Origin: Clostridium sp.
GTDB lineage: Bacteria > Bacillota > Clostridia > Clostridiales > Clostridiaceae
Length of the DNA stretch: 58,992 bases
Direction of reading: 5' to 3'
NCBI RefSeq assembly: GCF_018372875.1
Contig: NZ_JAHAIF010000026.1
Location: 1-58,992, forward strand
Shown here piece by piece: positions 8,684-17,660 of the stretch (its first letter is position 1; each line of letters opens with the position of its first letter). The position numbers were made by a program, and so were the translations under genes. The notes below the pieces were generated by a model. It worked only from the letters and a program-made list of their open reading frames with translations. It was not told the DNA's origin and did no database searches.

Positions 8684-8722
8684 TAAAAAGGAAGTTGTAA
8701 CCCAACTTCCTTTTTACTATTT
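8678..8722. terminator. Bidirectional intrinsic terminator
   Basis: A perfect 20-bp inverted repeat (AAATAGTAAAAAGGAAGTTG and complement, 5-nt loop) between the convergent kinase and cold-shock genes. It includes the kinase stop codon and ends just before the cold-shock stop. Poly-A and poly-T arms serve both directions. Confidence 0.92.
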
Positions 8723-8727
8723 ATTAA

Positions 8728-8937
8728 TTATAGTTTGTGAATATTTACTGCCATAGGACCTTTTTCGCCTTCCTGTATATCAAAGGATACACTTTCACCT
8801 TCATGTAAATCTTTTTCTGAACCCTTTTCTTTTATTTGAGAATGATGAACAAAAACATCTTTTCCATCATTACAAGAAATAAATCCATATCCTTTTTCTT
8901 GATTATACCATTTTACTATTCCTGTTATACTTGCCAT
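8728..8937 (-). CDS. Cold shock protein (CspA family)
   Basis: A 69-residue OB-fold protein with both RNA-binding motifs: RNP1 KGYGFIS (residues 15-21) and RNP2 DVFVHHSQI (27-35). Members bind single-stranded RNA/DNA and melt RNA structure. The ATG is preceded by AAGGAGAGA. It stands alone, with about 95 bp between it and the terminator of the gal operon, leaving room for its own promoter. Confidence 0.93.
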   Translation of the reverse strand: MASITGIVKWYNQEKGYGFISCNDGKDVFVHHSQIKEKGSEKDLHEGESVSFDIQEGEKGPMAVNIHKL

Positions 8938-9033
8938 TTTTAATTATCTCTCCTTATTTTATGGTGTCTTAGTTAGTATTCCTTTAGAAGAAAATAATTA
9001 TGTTACAAAATCAATAATGTTGAGAATAAAATT

Positions 9034-9070
9034 AAGGGATATACATGACTAATAGTAATGTATATCCCTT
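9034..9070 (-). terminator. Intrinsic terminator of the gal operon
   Basis: An inverted repeat of 13 bp (AAGGGATATACAT and complement, 11-nt loop) lies 5 bp beyond the regulator stop codon. On the minus strand it is followed by AATTTTATT, a weak U tract. Confidence 0.75.
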
Positions 9071-9074
9071 AAAG

Positions 9075-10088
9075 TTATATTTTTTTAACTGTATCTCTTT
9101 CTACTAAGGTATTGTTCAAAATAATTCTTTTGCTATATTCATTGTTACAATCAATTTTATCTTTAATTAAGCTTGCAGCGTTAGTTCCAAGTAGGTGCAT
9201 GTTTTGATCCATAGTAGTAAGTTTTGGTTCCATAAGGCTACTTAATTGAATATTATCATATCCAATAATAGATAAATCCTTAGGTATCTCTATATTTAAC
9301 TTTTTACAAGCATTTATTGCTCCAACCCCCATAAGGTCGTTACAAGCAAATATAGATGTTACATTTAACTTAGGTAAAAGTTCTACCAGCATAGATGTTG
9401 TACTATCTACGGTTGTTAAGCTGTTACCTTCACCTATATTTATAATATTTTCAGGATGGAAGTTATCAATATCCATCATGACTGTTTTATAAACCTCTTC
9501 CTTAACATCATAAGAATAACTATCTTTACCACGAATAAATAAAATGTTTCTGTGATTGTTATCAAGTAGATATCTTAAGGCTAATTTGCATCCCATAGAT
9601 TCATCATTTGAAACTGATGATATATTGGGAACAGTTGTATAACCATTTATAAAAACAAATGGTATCTTTTTAGATAATTCGTTATAAAACTTATTTTTAA
9701 TATTTGATGTAGTAGGGTCAACCACTATAATACCTGCAACGTTTCGAGCAAGCAGATTATTAATACATTTTTTTTCTTCATCTTTATCATTAGATGTGGT
9801 CATTAATATAATGGATAAAGAATGTTTTTTTAATTCTGATTCTATCCCGTATACAACGCTTGGGAAGAATAAGTTAGTTAAACTAGGAACTATTACACCT
9901 ATTGTAGTTGATTTTCTTCGAGTAAGTTCCCTTGCTTGTATGTTGGGTATATAGTTTAGTTCTTCAATTGCCTTAAGAACTCTTTTCTTAGTTTCTTCTT
10001 TAACAGGATAATTTCCATTCATTACCCTTGATACAGTAGCCACAGAGGTATTTGCCTTTTTTGCTACTTCAGTGATAGTTATGTTCAT
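9075..10088 (-). CDS. galR: LacI/GalR-family transcriptional regulator of the gal genes
   Basis: A 337-residue regulator with an N-terminal LacI HTH (ITEVAKKANTSVATVSRVMN, residues 4-23), the hinge helix (YIPNIQARELTRRKS) and a periplasmic-binding-protein effector domain (TTIGVIVPSLTNLFF onward). It is the last gene of galK-galE-galT-galR, 14 bp after galT, so it is probably autoregulated. Palindromes with a GCGA core before galK and before galM are likely operators. The effector is probably galactose or a derivative. The name galR rests mainly on location. Confidence 0.82.
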   Translation of the reverse strand: MNITITEVAKKANTSVATVSRVMNGNYPVKEETKKRVLKAIEELNYIPNIQARELTRRKSTTIGVIVPSLTNLFFPSVVYGIESELKKHSLSIILMTTSNDKDEEKKCINNLLARNVAGIIVVDPTTSNIKNKFYNELSKKIPFVFINGYTTVPNISSVSNDESMGCKLALRYLLDNNHRNILFIRGKDSYSYDVKEEVYKTVMMDIDNFHPENIINIGEGNSLTTVDSTTSMLVELLPKLNVTSIFACNDLMGVGAINACKKLNIEIPKDLSIIGYDNIQLSSLMEPKLTTMDQNMHLLGTNAASLIKDKIDCNNEYSKRIILNNTLVERDTVKKI

Positions 10089-10102
10089 AGAGTTATTCCA
10101 CC

Positions 10103-11596
10103 TTACAATGTTTTTATAAATTTATCAAAGGCTTCTAATCCTTTTTCATCCCTTTTAAATACACCTGCATGAGTTAATACTTCTTGGAATTTTAGTCCAA
10201 CTTCTTCTTTTAAAATTTCCATTATAGTATCTTCTGTGAATGATGAGTATTTATTAATGATGTAATTATACCACTTAGCGTGTTTAGAAACAATTTCATT
10301 AGTAGAGATATCTTTTTCACCATCTAAAAGAGCATTCTTAATTATATTAAGCTCATTTTTTAATCTAGCAGGTAAAACGGCAAGTCCCATAACTTCAATT
10401 AAACCAATGTTTTCTTTCTTAATATGATGAACTTCTTCATGAGGGTGGAAAAGACCAAGTGGATATTTTTCACTAGTTCTATTGTTTCTTAAAACTAAGT
10501 CTAGCTCATACTTATTATTTTTATATCTAGCTATTGGAGTTATAGTATTATGTGGTTCGTTATTAGTGTTACTTAGAATATCTACAGTAGCATCTGAGTA
10601 TTTTCTCCAAGTAGATAGAATATGGTCAGCTAAGTTTAATAAATCATCCTTATTGTCACTTACTAATCTAACTACAGACATTGGCCATTTTAAACGTCCA
10701 ACAGTTACTTTTTCATAACCTGGAATGACATAAGATTTTTCTAATAATGCATTCTCCATTGCAAAAGTATATCTTCCACCTTGGTAGTGGTCATGTGATA
10801 AAATTGACCCTCCAACTATTGGTAAATCTGCATTTGATCCTACAAAGTAATGTGGAAATTGTTCTACAAATCCTAAAAGATTTTCAAAAGTAGTTCTATT
10901 TATTTTCATAGGAATATGCTCACTGTTTAGTACGATACAATGCTCATTATAATAAGTATAAGGTGAGTATTGTAAGAACCATTTAGTATCATTAAGATTT
11001 AATGGAATTATCCTATGAGTTTGTCTTGCTGGATGATTTAGGTTTCCATAGAAACCTTCATTTTCCTTACATAGTAAACATTTTGGATAAGATGAAGCTT
11101 TTTGAAGTTTAGCTTTGGCTATCTCCTTTGGATCTTTTTCCGGCTTCGAAAGATTAATTGTTATATCTAAATCACCATAAGGGGTAGAGGTTTTCCATAC
11201 TATATTTTTATCGGTTCTTTCTTTTCTAATATAATTAGAAGCAATACTTAAATCAAAATAGTAATCAGTTGCATGCTTTGGATCTTCTTTATATAGCCTT
11301 AAGAAGGTATTAATTACTTCAGAAGGTCTAGGCATAACACAGTTCATTACTTTTGTATCAAATAAATCTCTTTCTGTAGTTGAGTTTTCAATCATATTTT
11401 TTGAAACTGCGTAGTCTAAAATATTTTCTAAAATTTCTGTAGGATTATCTAAAGTTTCATCAATATTTTCCTCTTCGAATTCATTTAGATTTAAAGTTCC
11501 AAGTAGCATGTTTATTGAATATATTCTATCTTCTTCTGAGATTAAACCTTTTTGAAGAGCAAAATTTATAAGTCGATTTATCTCACGGTTTATCAT
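10103..11596 (-). CDS. galT: Galactose-1-phosphate uridylyltransferase, class II
   Basis: A 497-residue enzyme of the Firmicutes-type GalT family, longer than and unlike the E. coli class I enzyme. It exchanges UMP between UDP-glucose and galactose 1-phosphate in the Leloir pathway. Markers include CLLCKENEGFYGNLNHPARQ, the likely active-site region GGSILSHDHYQGG, and FHPHEEVHHIKKENIGLIEV. The start ATG at 11596 has AAGGAGG upstream. It lies 12 bp after galE in the operon. Confidence 0.93.
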   Translation of the reverse strand: MINREINRLINFALQKGLISEEDRIYSINMLLGTLNLNEFEEENIDETLDNPTEILENILDYAVSKNMIENSTTERDLFDTKVMNCVMPRPSEVINTFLRLYKEDPKHATDYYFDLSIASNYIRKERTDKNIVWKTSTPYGDLDITINLSKPEKDPKEIAKAKLQKASSYPKCLLCKENEGFYGNLNHPARQTHRIIPLNLNDTKWFLQYSPYTYYNEHCIVLNSEHIPMKINRTTFENLLGFVEQFPHYFVGSNADLPIVGGSILSHDHYQGGRYTFAMENALLEKSYVIPGYEKVTVGRLKWPMSVVRLVSDNKDDLLNLADHILSTWRKYSDATVDILSNTNNEPHNTITPIARYKNNKYELDLVLRNNRTSEKYPLGLFHPHEEVHHIKKENIGLIEVMGLAVLPARLKNELNIIKNALLDGEKDISTNEIVSKHAKWYNYIINKYSSFTEDTIMEILKEEVGLKFQEVLTHAGVFKRDEKGLEAFDKFIKTL

Positions 11597-11608
11597 AATA
11601 AAACCTCC

Positions 11609-12598
11609 TTAATCATTAAATCCCTTTGGATTTTGAGAATGCCATGTCCATGCTGTTTTTATAATGTCTTTAACGTTAGTATATTTAGGTTGCCAGTTAA
11701 GAAGATTATGAGCCTTTTCACTTGAAGCTATAAGTACAGCAGGGTCACCAGCTCTTCTTTCTCCTAAGACAACCTTTATTTCTTCACCGGTAGCTTCTTT
11801 TGTTGCATCTATCATTTCTTTTACAGAGAAGCCTTTACCGTTTCCAAGGTTAAAGATATTGCTCTCATTTCCAGCTCTTAAATAGTTAAGGGCTTTTATA
11901 TGTGCATCTGCAAGATCTAAAACATGGATATAGTCACGGATACATGTACCATCTTCTGTTGGATAATCATCTCCAAATACTGTAATGTGTTCACGTTTCT
12001 TTAAAGGTACTTGAAGTATTAATGGTATAAGATGAGTTTCTGGTGAGTGGTCTTCTCCAATACTACCATCTTCTAAAGCACCTGCAACATTGAAATATCT
12101 TAGGGAAACAAATTTAATTCCATTAGCTTTATTTACCCATTTCATCATTTTTTCCATTGTAAGCTTTGTTTCTCCATAAGTATTGGTTGGGTTTGTTTCA
12201 TCATCTTCTAGAATAGGAACTTTTTTAGGTTCTCCATATACAGCAGCTGTGGATGAAAATACAATTTTATCAATGTTGTGTTTAACCATACTTTCAAGTA
12301 ATACTTGCATTCCATATACATTGTTATTAAAGTAAAGTAATGGGTTAGTCATGCTTTCACCAACTAATGAGTTTGCGGCGAAATGTATTACAGCCTCAAT
12401 TTTATTTTCTGAAAATACTTTGTCTAAGAAATCATGATCTCTTATATCACCTTTGTAAAATTTAGCTTTTGGATTAACTGCTTTTAAGTGTCCTGTTTGA
12501 AGATTGTCCACAATTACAACATCTTCATTGTTTTTTATAAGCTGATGAACTGTGTGAGAACCAATGTAACCAGCACCACCACATACTAATATTGACAT
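11609..12598 (-). CDS. galE: UDP-glucose 4-epimerase
   Basis: A 329-residue extended short-chain dehydrogenase. The NAD motif GGAGYIGSH is at residues 7-15 and the catalytic pair is Tyr-x-x-x-Lys in TYGETK, with the preceding SSTAAVYG serine/threonine region. The FNLGNGKGFSV and RRAGDPA blocks fit UDP-hexose binding. It interconverts UDP-glucose and UDP-galactose, closing the Leloir cycle. It sits 11 bp after galK. Confidence 0.95.
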   Translation of the reverse strand: MSILVCGGAGYIGSHTVHQLIKNNEDVVIVDNLQTGHLKAVNPKAKFYKGDIRDHDFLDKVFSENKIEAVIHFAANSLVGESMTNPLLYFNNNVYGMQVLLESMVKHNIDKIVFSSTAAVYGEPKKVPILEDDETNPTNTYGETKLTMEKMMKWVNKANGIKFVSLRYFNVAGALEDGSIGEDHSPETHLIPLILQVPLKKREHITVFGDDYPTEDGTCIRDYIHVLDLADAHIKALNYLRAGNESNIFNLGNGKGFSVKEMIDATKEATGEEIKVVLGERRAGDPAVLIASSEKAHNLLNWQPKYTNVKDIIKTAWTWHSQNPKGFND

Positions 12599-12609
12599 AC
12601 TAAAACCTC

Positions 12610-13782
12610 CTAAAATAGCTTTCTAGTTCCATCAGAAATATCTACTACATAGAAACTAGGTTTATATCCAATAATTTTTTCGTATTTTTCAGTAGAGTAG
12701 TTTATGAATTCATCAATAGCATCTTCTTTTACTATGCTTATTGTGCATCCACCAAAGCCAGCTCCTGTCATACGCGAACCTATAACATTATCTTTTTGAT
12801 CCCAAGCGGCTTCAACTAAAGTGTCAAGTTCAATTCCTGTAACTTCGTAGTCATCCCTTAAAGAAATATGAGATTGGTTCATAAGTTCACCAAAAGTTTT
12901 TATATCATTGTTTTCTAAAGTTTTTACAGCTTTTAGAGTTCTTATATTTTCTAATACAGCATGTTTAGCTCTTTTTCTAATGATAGGGTTTTCTATTTTA
13001 TCCTTTAAAGATTCAAAATCTTCTTCTGTAAGTTCACCAAGAGAAGATATGGTTTTATATTCCTTTAATATTCTTAATGCTTCTTCACATTCAGCTCTTC
13101 TTTCGTTGTATTTTGAATCAACAAGACCACGCTTTTTATTAGTATTTCCTATTACTAGCTTGTACCCATCCATATTGATTTTGCTGTATCTATATTCTAA
13201 AGTGTTACAGTCAAGTAAGATTGCACAGTCCTTAGTTCCCATACCAATAGCAAACTGATCCATTATTCCACAGTTTACTCCGATAAATTTATTTTCAGCT
13301 TCCTGGCTCATTTTAACCATAGAAACCATATCAACTTCTAAATTGAAATTATCTTTAAGAATTATTGAAGTTAATAATTCAAGGGAAGCTGATGATGAAA
13401 GCCCTGAACCGTTAGGGATATTTCCGTATACTAATACGTTAAATCCATTTGAAATATCAAAACCATGGTCTTTAAAGGTTTTAATAACACCTTTTGGATA
13501 ATTAGCCCAATCATGTTCTTTTTCAAATTTAAGTTGGTCTAAATCAAATTCTATAACTCCAATATCTTTAAAGTTATTTGAATATAATCTAATCTTTTTA
13601 TCATCTCTTTTTGTAGTTAGTCCATAAGTTCCTATAGAAAGTGCACATGGAAATACATTTCCTCCGTTGTAATCTGTATGCTCTCCAATTAAATTTACTC
13701 TTCCAGGTGAAAAATAAATGTTAGTTGGATTTTCGTTAAAGATTTCAGTAAAGTCATTTTTTAAGTTTTCAATAAGTTCCAT
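12610..13782 (-). CDS. galK: Galactokinase
   Basis: A 390-residue GHMP kinase. The galactokinase signature [17 protein letters not shown] is at residues 28-44, the ATP loop is [12 protein letters not shown], and the C-terminal motif is [10 protein letters not shown]. It phosphorylates galactose at C1 with ATP. It is the first gene of the minus-strand gal operon. Its ATG is preceded by AAAGGAGGG, and the promoter with an overlapping palindrome lies just upstream. Confidence 0.95.
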   Translation of the reverse strand: MELIENLKNDFTEIFNENPTNIYFSPGRVNLIGEHTDYNGGNVFPCALSIGTYGLTTKRDDKKIRLYSNNFKDIGVIEFDLDQLKFEKEHDWANYPKGVIKTFKDHGFDISNGFNVLVYGNIPNGSGLSSSASLELLTSIILKDNFNLEVDMVSMVKMSQEAENKFIGVNCGIMDQFAIGMGTKDCAILLDCNTLEYRYSKINMDGYKLVIGNTNKKRGLVDSKYNERRAECEEALRILKEYKTISSLGELTEEDFESLKDKIENPIIRKRAKHAVLENIRTLKAVKTLENNDIKTFGELMNQSHISLRDDYEVTGIELDTLVEAAWDQKDNVIGSRMTGAGFGGCTISIVKEDAIDEFINYSTEKYEKIIGYKPSFYVVDISDGTRKLF

Positions 13783-13805
13783 ATTAATACCCTCCTTTAT
13801 TTACT

Positions 13806-13837
13806 TTTATAGTAAGCGATTACTATAAAAAAGTAAA
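13806..13837 (-). promoter_or_regulatory. galK operon promoter with overlapping LacI-type operator
   Basis: On the minus strand, TTTACT (13837-13832) and TACTAT (13814-13809) are separated by 17 bp. A palindrome with 10-bp arms (TTTATAGTAA-GCGA-TTACTATAAA, 13806-13829) covers the -10 box and most of the spacer. A repressor bound there would block RNA polymerase. The GCGA core recurs before galM. The site also scores as a loose CcpA cre (12 of 14 positions by eye), so GalR and CcpA cannot be separated by sequence. Confidence 0.65.
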
Positions 13838-13886
13838 TACTTTTTTGCTAAATAAAAGAAATTAATTAATTGTTTACATAATTGTA

Positions 13887-13916
13887 TTTACAATGATAGT
13901 TTTGAAAGAGTATTAT
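13887..13916 (+). promoter_or_regulatory. Possible galM promoter
   Basis: TTTACA (13887-13892) and TATTAT (13911-13916) with an 18-bp spacer lie about 70 bp before the galM start. The area is AT-rich, so this is a weak call. Confidence 0.35.
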
Positions 13917-13958
13917 ATAAACAAGAAGATTAATATATATTATTTATAGAAAAAAAGT

Positions 13959-13972
13959 AGAAAGCGATTTCT
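13959..13972 (+). promoter_or_regulatory. Second operator-like palindrome before galM
   Basis: AGAAA-GCGA-TTTCT is a 5-bp-arm palindrome with the same GCGA core as the site before galK. It lies immediately upstream of the galM ribosome site (AGGAGGT), downstream of any promoter, where a bound repressor would act as a roadblock. Confidence 0.55.
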
Positions 13973-13984
13973 TAGGAGGTATTT

Positions 13985-15028
13985 ATGAGAATTAATGAAG
14001 AGTTTGTATTTGAAGATAAGAATGGACAAGTATATGAGTATACATTAGGAAATGATAAAAATATTGAAGTTAAAATATTGAATTTAGGAGGGATTATAAC
14101 AGGGATATATGTTCCAGATAGGAATGGAGTTTTAGAAAATATAGTTGTAGGGTGGAAAAATTATAAAGACTATACATGGGATAGTGCTTATACTGGAGCT
14201 TTGGTGGGGAGAACAGCAGGAAGAATTGCAGATGGTAAGGTTACTATAAATAAAGAAACCTTTGAGTTATCAAGAAATTCGGGAAATAACACATTACATG
14301 GTGGTAGTATAGGATTTAATAAAAAGCTATGGAATGTTACTAAATATAATGATGAGGATGAAGTTGGATTAATATTAGAATGTGCAAGTAAAGATGGAGA
14401 AGAAGGGTATCCAGGAAATGTTATTCTAAAGGTAAAGTATTCTTTAAATAATAATAATGAATTATCAATAGAGTATTATGGGACAAGTGATAAAGATACT
14501 CTGCTTAATATGACCAACCATTCTTATTTTAATTTATCTGGAGACTTAAAGAGAAGTGTTTTAGATGAGGTCCTAACTATAAAATCTAATAAATTTGCTG
14601 CTATAACAGAAGATGGAGCTTTATCAGGAAAATTGATAGATGTTGATGGAACTGAATTTGACTTTAATAATCCTAAAGAAATAGGAAAAGATATAAATGG
14701 GGAACATAATCAATTGAAATTGGGAAATGGATATGATCATCCTTGGATTTTAGATAAAAATGTTAATGTTAAGGTAAGATTAGAAGATAAGGAATCTGGT
14801 AGAACTATGGAAGTATATACTGATAGAGAAGCTGTTGTTGTATATACCACAAATTATCCAGAAGATAATAAGGAGTTATATAGTGGTGGTTTTCTAAAGA
14901 AAAATTATGGAATATGTTTTGAGACACAGGGTGTGCCTATAGGAAAAAATGAAGCCTTTTTAGATGGATCAATACTTAGAAAGGGAGAAGAATATAAAGC
15001 AAAAACTATTTTTAAGTTTATAAATTAA
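13985..15028 (+). CDS. galM: Aldose 1-epimerase (galactose mutarotase)
   Basis: A 347-residue beta-sandwich enzyme that interconverts alpha- and beta-galactose, feeding GalK. Family blocks are LGGIITGIYVPDRNG, the YTGALVGRTAGRIADG segment with the conserved N/G-R pair, NNTLHGG, the His in MTNHSYFNLSG and the late Glu in CFETQGVP. It is divergent from galK, and both probably share regulation through the GCGA palindromes. AGGAGG precedes the ATG. Confidence 0.93.
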   Translation: MRINEEFVFEDKNGQVYEYTLGNDKNIEVKILNLGGIITGIYVPDRNGVLENIVVGWKNYKDYTWDSAYTGALVGRTAGRIADGKVTINKETFELSRNSGNNTLHGGSIGFNKKLWNVTKYNDEDEVGLILECASKDGEEGYPGNVILKVKYSLNNNNELSIEYYGTSDKDTLLNMTNHSYFNLSGDLKRSVLDEVLTIKSNKFAAITEDGALSGKLIDVDGTEFDFNNPKEIGKDINGEHNQLKLGNGYDHPWILDKNVNVKVRLEDKESGRTMEVYTDREAVVVYTTNYPEDNKELYSGGFLKKNYGICFETQGVPIGKNEAFLDGSILRKGEEYKAKTIFKFIN

Positions 15029-15054
15029 TATAATATAAATATATTGTTTTTAAT

Positions 15055-15092
15055 AAAAGGCTGACTTCTATTGAATATAGGAGTCAGCTTTT
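15055..15092. terminator. Bidirectional intrinsic terminator
   Basis: A near-perfect 15-bp inverted repeat (AAAAGGCTGACTTCTA pairing with TAGGAGTCAGCTTTT) between the convergent galM and acyltransferase genes, with A and T tracts on the two sides. Confidence 0.9.
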
Positions 15093-15129
15093 AGTTCTTT
15101 AACTATCTATATTATTCTATCTAAGAAGA

Positions 15130-16101
15130 TTAAGTAAATGTATTAGTATCTATGATTTTTCTAAATTTATATATAGATTTAGCTTTTACATAACCTAATG
15201 TAATAATAAATAGAACTAATAATATTGTTATTTCAGATAATACAACCCTAAAAGGTGTTGAATAATTTACAAGTGGTGTTATATATAAAAGTTTTATTAC
15301 TGCTCCATGGAATATATACATAATTAATGAATTTTGTCCTATAGTATGAAGCTTAGTTGCTTTTGATGGAATATAACTTAGTATTAATCCACCTAATATA
15401 AATGAGCCCATGTAATGAAATATCCTAATAAAGAATGGGAAAAGACGGTTATCATAGTAGAATTCATATTTAGTATATTCAAATAGAAGTTCCAGCATAG
15501 TTTCGTCCTTTAATAAGTAAAGGACAAATAAAACTACTATTGAAGAAAGTAATAAGTGAATTCTATATTTTTTTAACTTTTCTAAGTATTCTTTTTTGAA
15601 CATCATTCCAGCTACAAAATAAGGTAAAAAGAAAAAAGTTCTTGAGACACTAGCATAGCTACCAACACTATTATCAAAACCTATAGCTAAGGAAGCAATT
15701 AATGATAGTATAAGCCACTTTTTCTTATCTTTTATATAATCTGATAAAATATACCAGAATATTAAAGATAATAAATACCACATGGTCCATTGAGGTGTAA
15801 AAAACTCTAGGGTTAATGAAGCTTTAAATATAAATTTATTTAAAAGATAGTAGAATATTTGTACACCTAAATATATCTTGAATATTTTTATTACTTTTTC
15901 TTGAGTTGTTCTTTTGCTTTTTGTGCAAAAATATCCTGAAACAAATGTAAATAGGGGCATATGGAACATGTATAGTACCAGTAAGAAGTAATGTGTGTTT
16001 AAACAAGACGGTTGTGCATGCTCTAAAGAGTTCCCTATAATTACAAAAATAATTAAAAAGGCTTTAAGATTGTCAAAATAATAATCCCTAGTTTTTATAA
16101 T
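15130..16101 (-). CDS. Acyltransferase 3 family membrane protein
   Basis: About 323 residues with some ten hydrophobic segments, typical of acyltransferase family 3 (O-acetylation of surface polysaccharides or lipids). It opens with YYFDNLKAFLIIFVIIGNSL, where the usual catalytic His of this first helix (R..D-x-L-K-x-x..H) appears to be replaced by Asn. It continues with MFHMPLFTFVSGYF and a late SLIMYIFHGAVI. No ATG, GTG or TTG lies at the proper distance from the strong ribosome site GAGGAGGGG (16113-16105); the codons there are ATT, ATT, ATA. A TTG at 16155 is in frame but lies in a promoter-like TTGACA and has no ribosome site. I place the start at the ATT at 16101 with low certainty; the ATA at 16098 is equally possible. 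Confidence 0.75.
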   Translation of the reverse strand: MIKTRDYYFDNLKAFLIIFVIIGNSLEHAQPSCLNTHYFLLVLYMFHMPLFTFVSGYFCTKSKRTTQEKVIKIFKIYLGVQIFYYLLNKFIFKASLTLEFFTPQWTMWYLLSLIFWYILSDYIKDKKKWLILSLIASLAIGFDNSVGSYASVSRTFFFLPYFVAGMMFKKEYLEKLKKYRIHLLLSSIVVLFVLYLLKDETMLELLFEYTKYEFYYDNRLFPFFIRIFHYMGSFILGGLILSYIPSKATKLHTIGQNSLIMYIFHGAVIKLLYITPLVNYSTPFRVVLSEITILLVLFIITLGYVKAKSIYKFRKIIDTNTFT

Positions 16102-16126
16102 AATCCCCTCCTCTTGTATATAAAAT

Positions 16127-16155
16127 ATTACATAAACGTTACAAAACAATGTCAA
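16127..16155 (-). promoter_or_regulatory. Promoter of the acyltransferase gene
   Basis: On the minus strand, TTGACA (16155-16150), a 17-bp spacer and TGTAAT (16132-16127) lie just before the GAGGAGGGG ribosome site. If used, transcription would begin near 16120, leaving the TTG codons at 16155 and 16149 outside the message. Confidence 0.5.
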
Positions 16156-16244
16156 TTATATTACTTGAATTATATTAGTCAATATAAATAGAAGCAGTAA
16201 TATTACATAAGTTAGTAAAATAATATTAATAGAGGGTGGTGGAT

Positions 16245-17048
16245 ATGTGGTTTAAGAACTTATTTAAGAGAAAAAAAAGTGATACTATTAAACAAGAAAA
16301 TAAAAATATAACTACTGTTGCATTTGTTGCCTTAGAAAATAGAGAGCTTCCTAACAAAAATAATCTTAGACAGTACTTAGAGGATAAATTTAACTTAAGA
16401 GTATTTTTTAATAAGTGGAAAGAGGATGTAGGAACTATAGATATAGAAGATAAACAAGTAATAATAACGTTAATGCCATATCCAATTAATTGGGATGAGA
16501 TTAATCAATCTTGTGAAAGAGCATGGTACTTTAAACAAGCAAGAAGTAAACTAAGTAAGCATACTGCACATTTAGTTATATCTATTAATGGAAGGTTAGA
16601 TGAACAAATTAGGAATTCTATCTTATTAAGCAAGATGATAGTAGCTATAATTAATTCTACTAATGTATTAGGAGTATATTGGTATAATATACAAACAATA
16701 AGGTCCCCTGAGGAATTTGAAAATAAAATTGTAAGTTTAGATGAAGAAAATCTTCCCATTGAATTATGGGTAGATATAAGAATGCGGATGAATGGAAACT
16801 TTAAACAAGATATTTATACTGTAGGAATGGATAAGCTAGGATTAAAGAATATTGAAATACTTAATTCTAAATTAGATTATTATATTTTATATATTTTTGT
16901 ATATGAAGTATGTTTAAATATGGTGTCAAGTTGTTACGAGTATAGAGAAAAGGATATAATTGAAGAAGGAAAATATAAGTTCCAAGTTGAATATAATAAA
17001 GGATCAATAATTGATAATAAAGAAGTAATAAGTTTTGTTTCGTTATAA
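16245..17048 (+). CDS. DUF4261 domain-containing protein
   Basis: A 267-residue soluble protein. A basic N-terminus (WFKNLFKRKKS) is followed by a domain resembling DUF4261 proteins: VAFVALENRELP, then IITLMPYPINWDEINQSCER with W-YF, KHTAHLVISI, and INSTNVLGVYW. The family has no established function. The ATG at 16245 is chosen because GAGG lies 9 bp before it; GTG codons at 16236 and 16239 overlap the ribosome site. The next gene follows after 13 bp, so the two are probably cotranscribed. Confidence 0.65.
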   Translation: MWFKNLFKRKKSDTIKQENKNITTVAFVALENRELPNKNNLRQYLEDKFNLRVFFNKWKEDVGTIDIEDKQVIITLMPYPINWDEINQSCERAWYFKQARSKLSKHTAHLVISINGRLDEQIRNSILLSKMIVAIINSTNVLGVYWYNIQTIRSPEEFENKIVSLDEENLPIELWVDIRMRMNGNFKQDIYTVGMDKLGLKNIEILNSKLDYYILYIFVYEVCLNMVSSCYEYREKDIIEEGKYKFQVEYNKGSIIDNKEVISFVSL

Positions 17049-17061
17049 AGGAGGAATATTG

Positions 17062-17628
17062 ATGGATTCAGCTTTATTTATAGTTGATATGAACAATGGT
17101 TTTGCAAGAGAAGGGGCATTATCAAGTGAACGAGTAGAGAAAATAATACCCAATATAGTAAAGGTGATAGAAAAATTTAAAGATAATGGGGATAGAATTG
17201 TGGCATTTACAGATAGTCACAAAAAGGATGCAGCTGAATTTAAGAGTTTTCCACCTCATTGTGTAGAAGGTACAGCAGAATGTGAATTGGTAGATGAGAT
17301 TAAAGCATATGAAGAATGTATGAAGGTTATAAAGAAAAATTCAACAAATGGATTTTTGGAAGAAGAGACACAAATAGAAGTAAATGACTTGATTAGTAAA
17401 GGAGTTAAGAAGTGGTATGTTACTGGATGTGTAACTGATATTTGTGTAAAACAATTTACTTTAACATTAAAAACATACTTTAATAAAGAAAATTTAGATA
17501 TGGATGTTATAGTAATTAAAAATTGTGTAGATACTTTTGATGCACCTGGTCATAGTGCAGAAGAAATGAACAAATACTCTTTTATGGATATGTCACAAGC
17601 TGGGGTTAAATTAATAGAGGAATTTTAA
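17062..17628 (+). CDS. Cysteine hydrolase, isochorismatase/nicotinamidase-like
   Basis: A 188-residue hydrolase with the family's catalytic triad: Asp in LFIVDMNNGF (residue 9), Lys in VIKKNSTNGF, and the nucleophile Cys in WYVTGCVTDICVK, preceded by a cis-peptide-like V-T. Metal-binding residues of nicotinamidases appear in FTDSHKKD and FPPHCVEGT. It may deamidate nicotinamide in NAD salvage, but other amidases share the fold. The ATG at 17062 has AAAGGAGGA before it. Confidence 0.8.
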   Translation: MDSALFIVDMNNGFAREGALSSERVEKIIPNIVKVIEKFKDNGDRIVAFTDSHKKDAAEFKSFPPHCVEGTAECELVDEIKAYEECMKVIKKNSTNGFLEEETQIEVNDLISKGVKKWYVTGCVTDICVKQFTLTLKTYFNKENLDMDVIVIKNCVDTFDAPGHSAEEMNKYSFMDMSQAGVKLIEEF

Positions 17629-17655
17629 GAGGAGATTTTTATGAATCTCTTCTTT
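17628..17655 (+). terminator. Intrinsic terminator
   Basis: The hairpin AGAGGAGATT / AATCTCTTCT with a short loop, followed by CTTTTT, lies at the stop codon of the cysteine hydrolase gene. Confidence 0.8.
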
Positions 17656-17660
17656 TTACT

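Noticed and set aside
13806..13829. CcpA cre site before galK
   Set aside because: It matches the loose cre pattern at about 12 of 14 positions, but the long symmetric arms and the regulator gene in the operon favour a GalR operator. Kept only as a remark.
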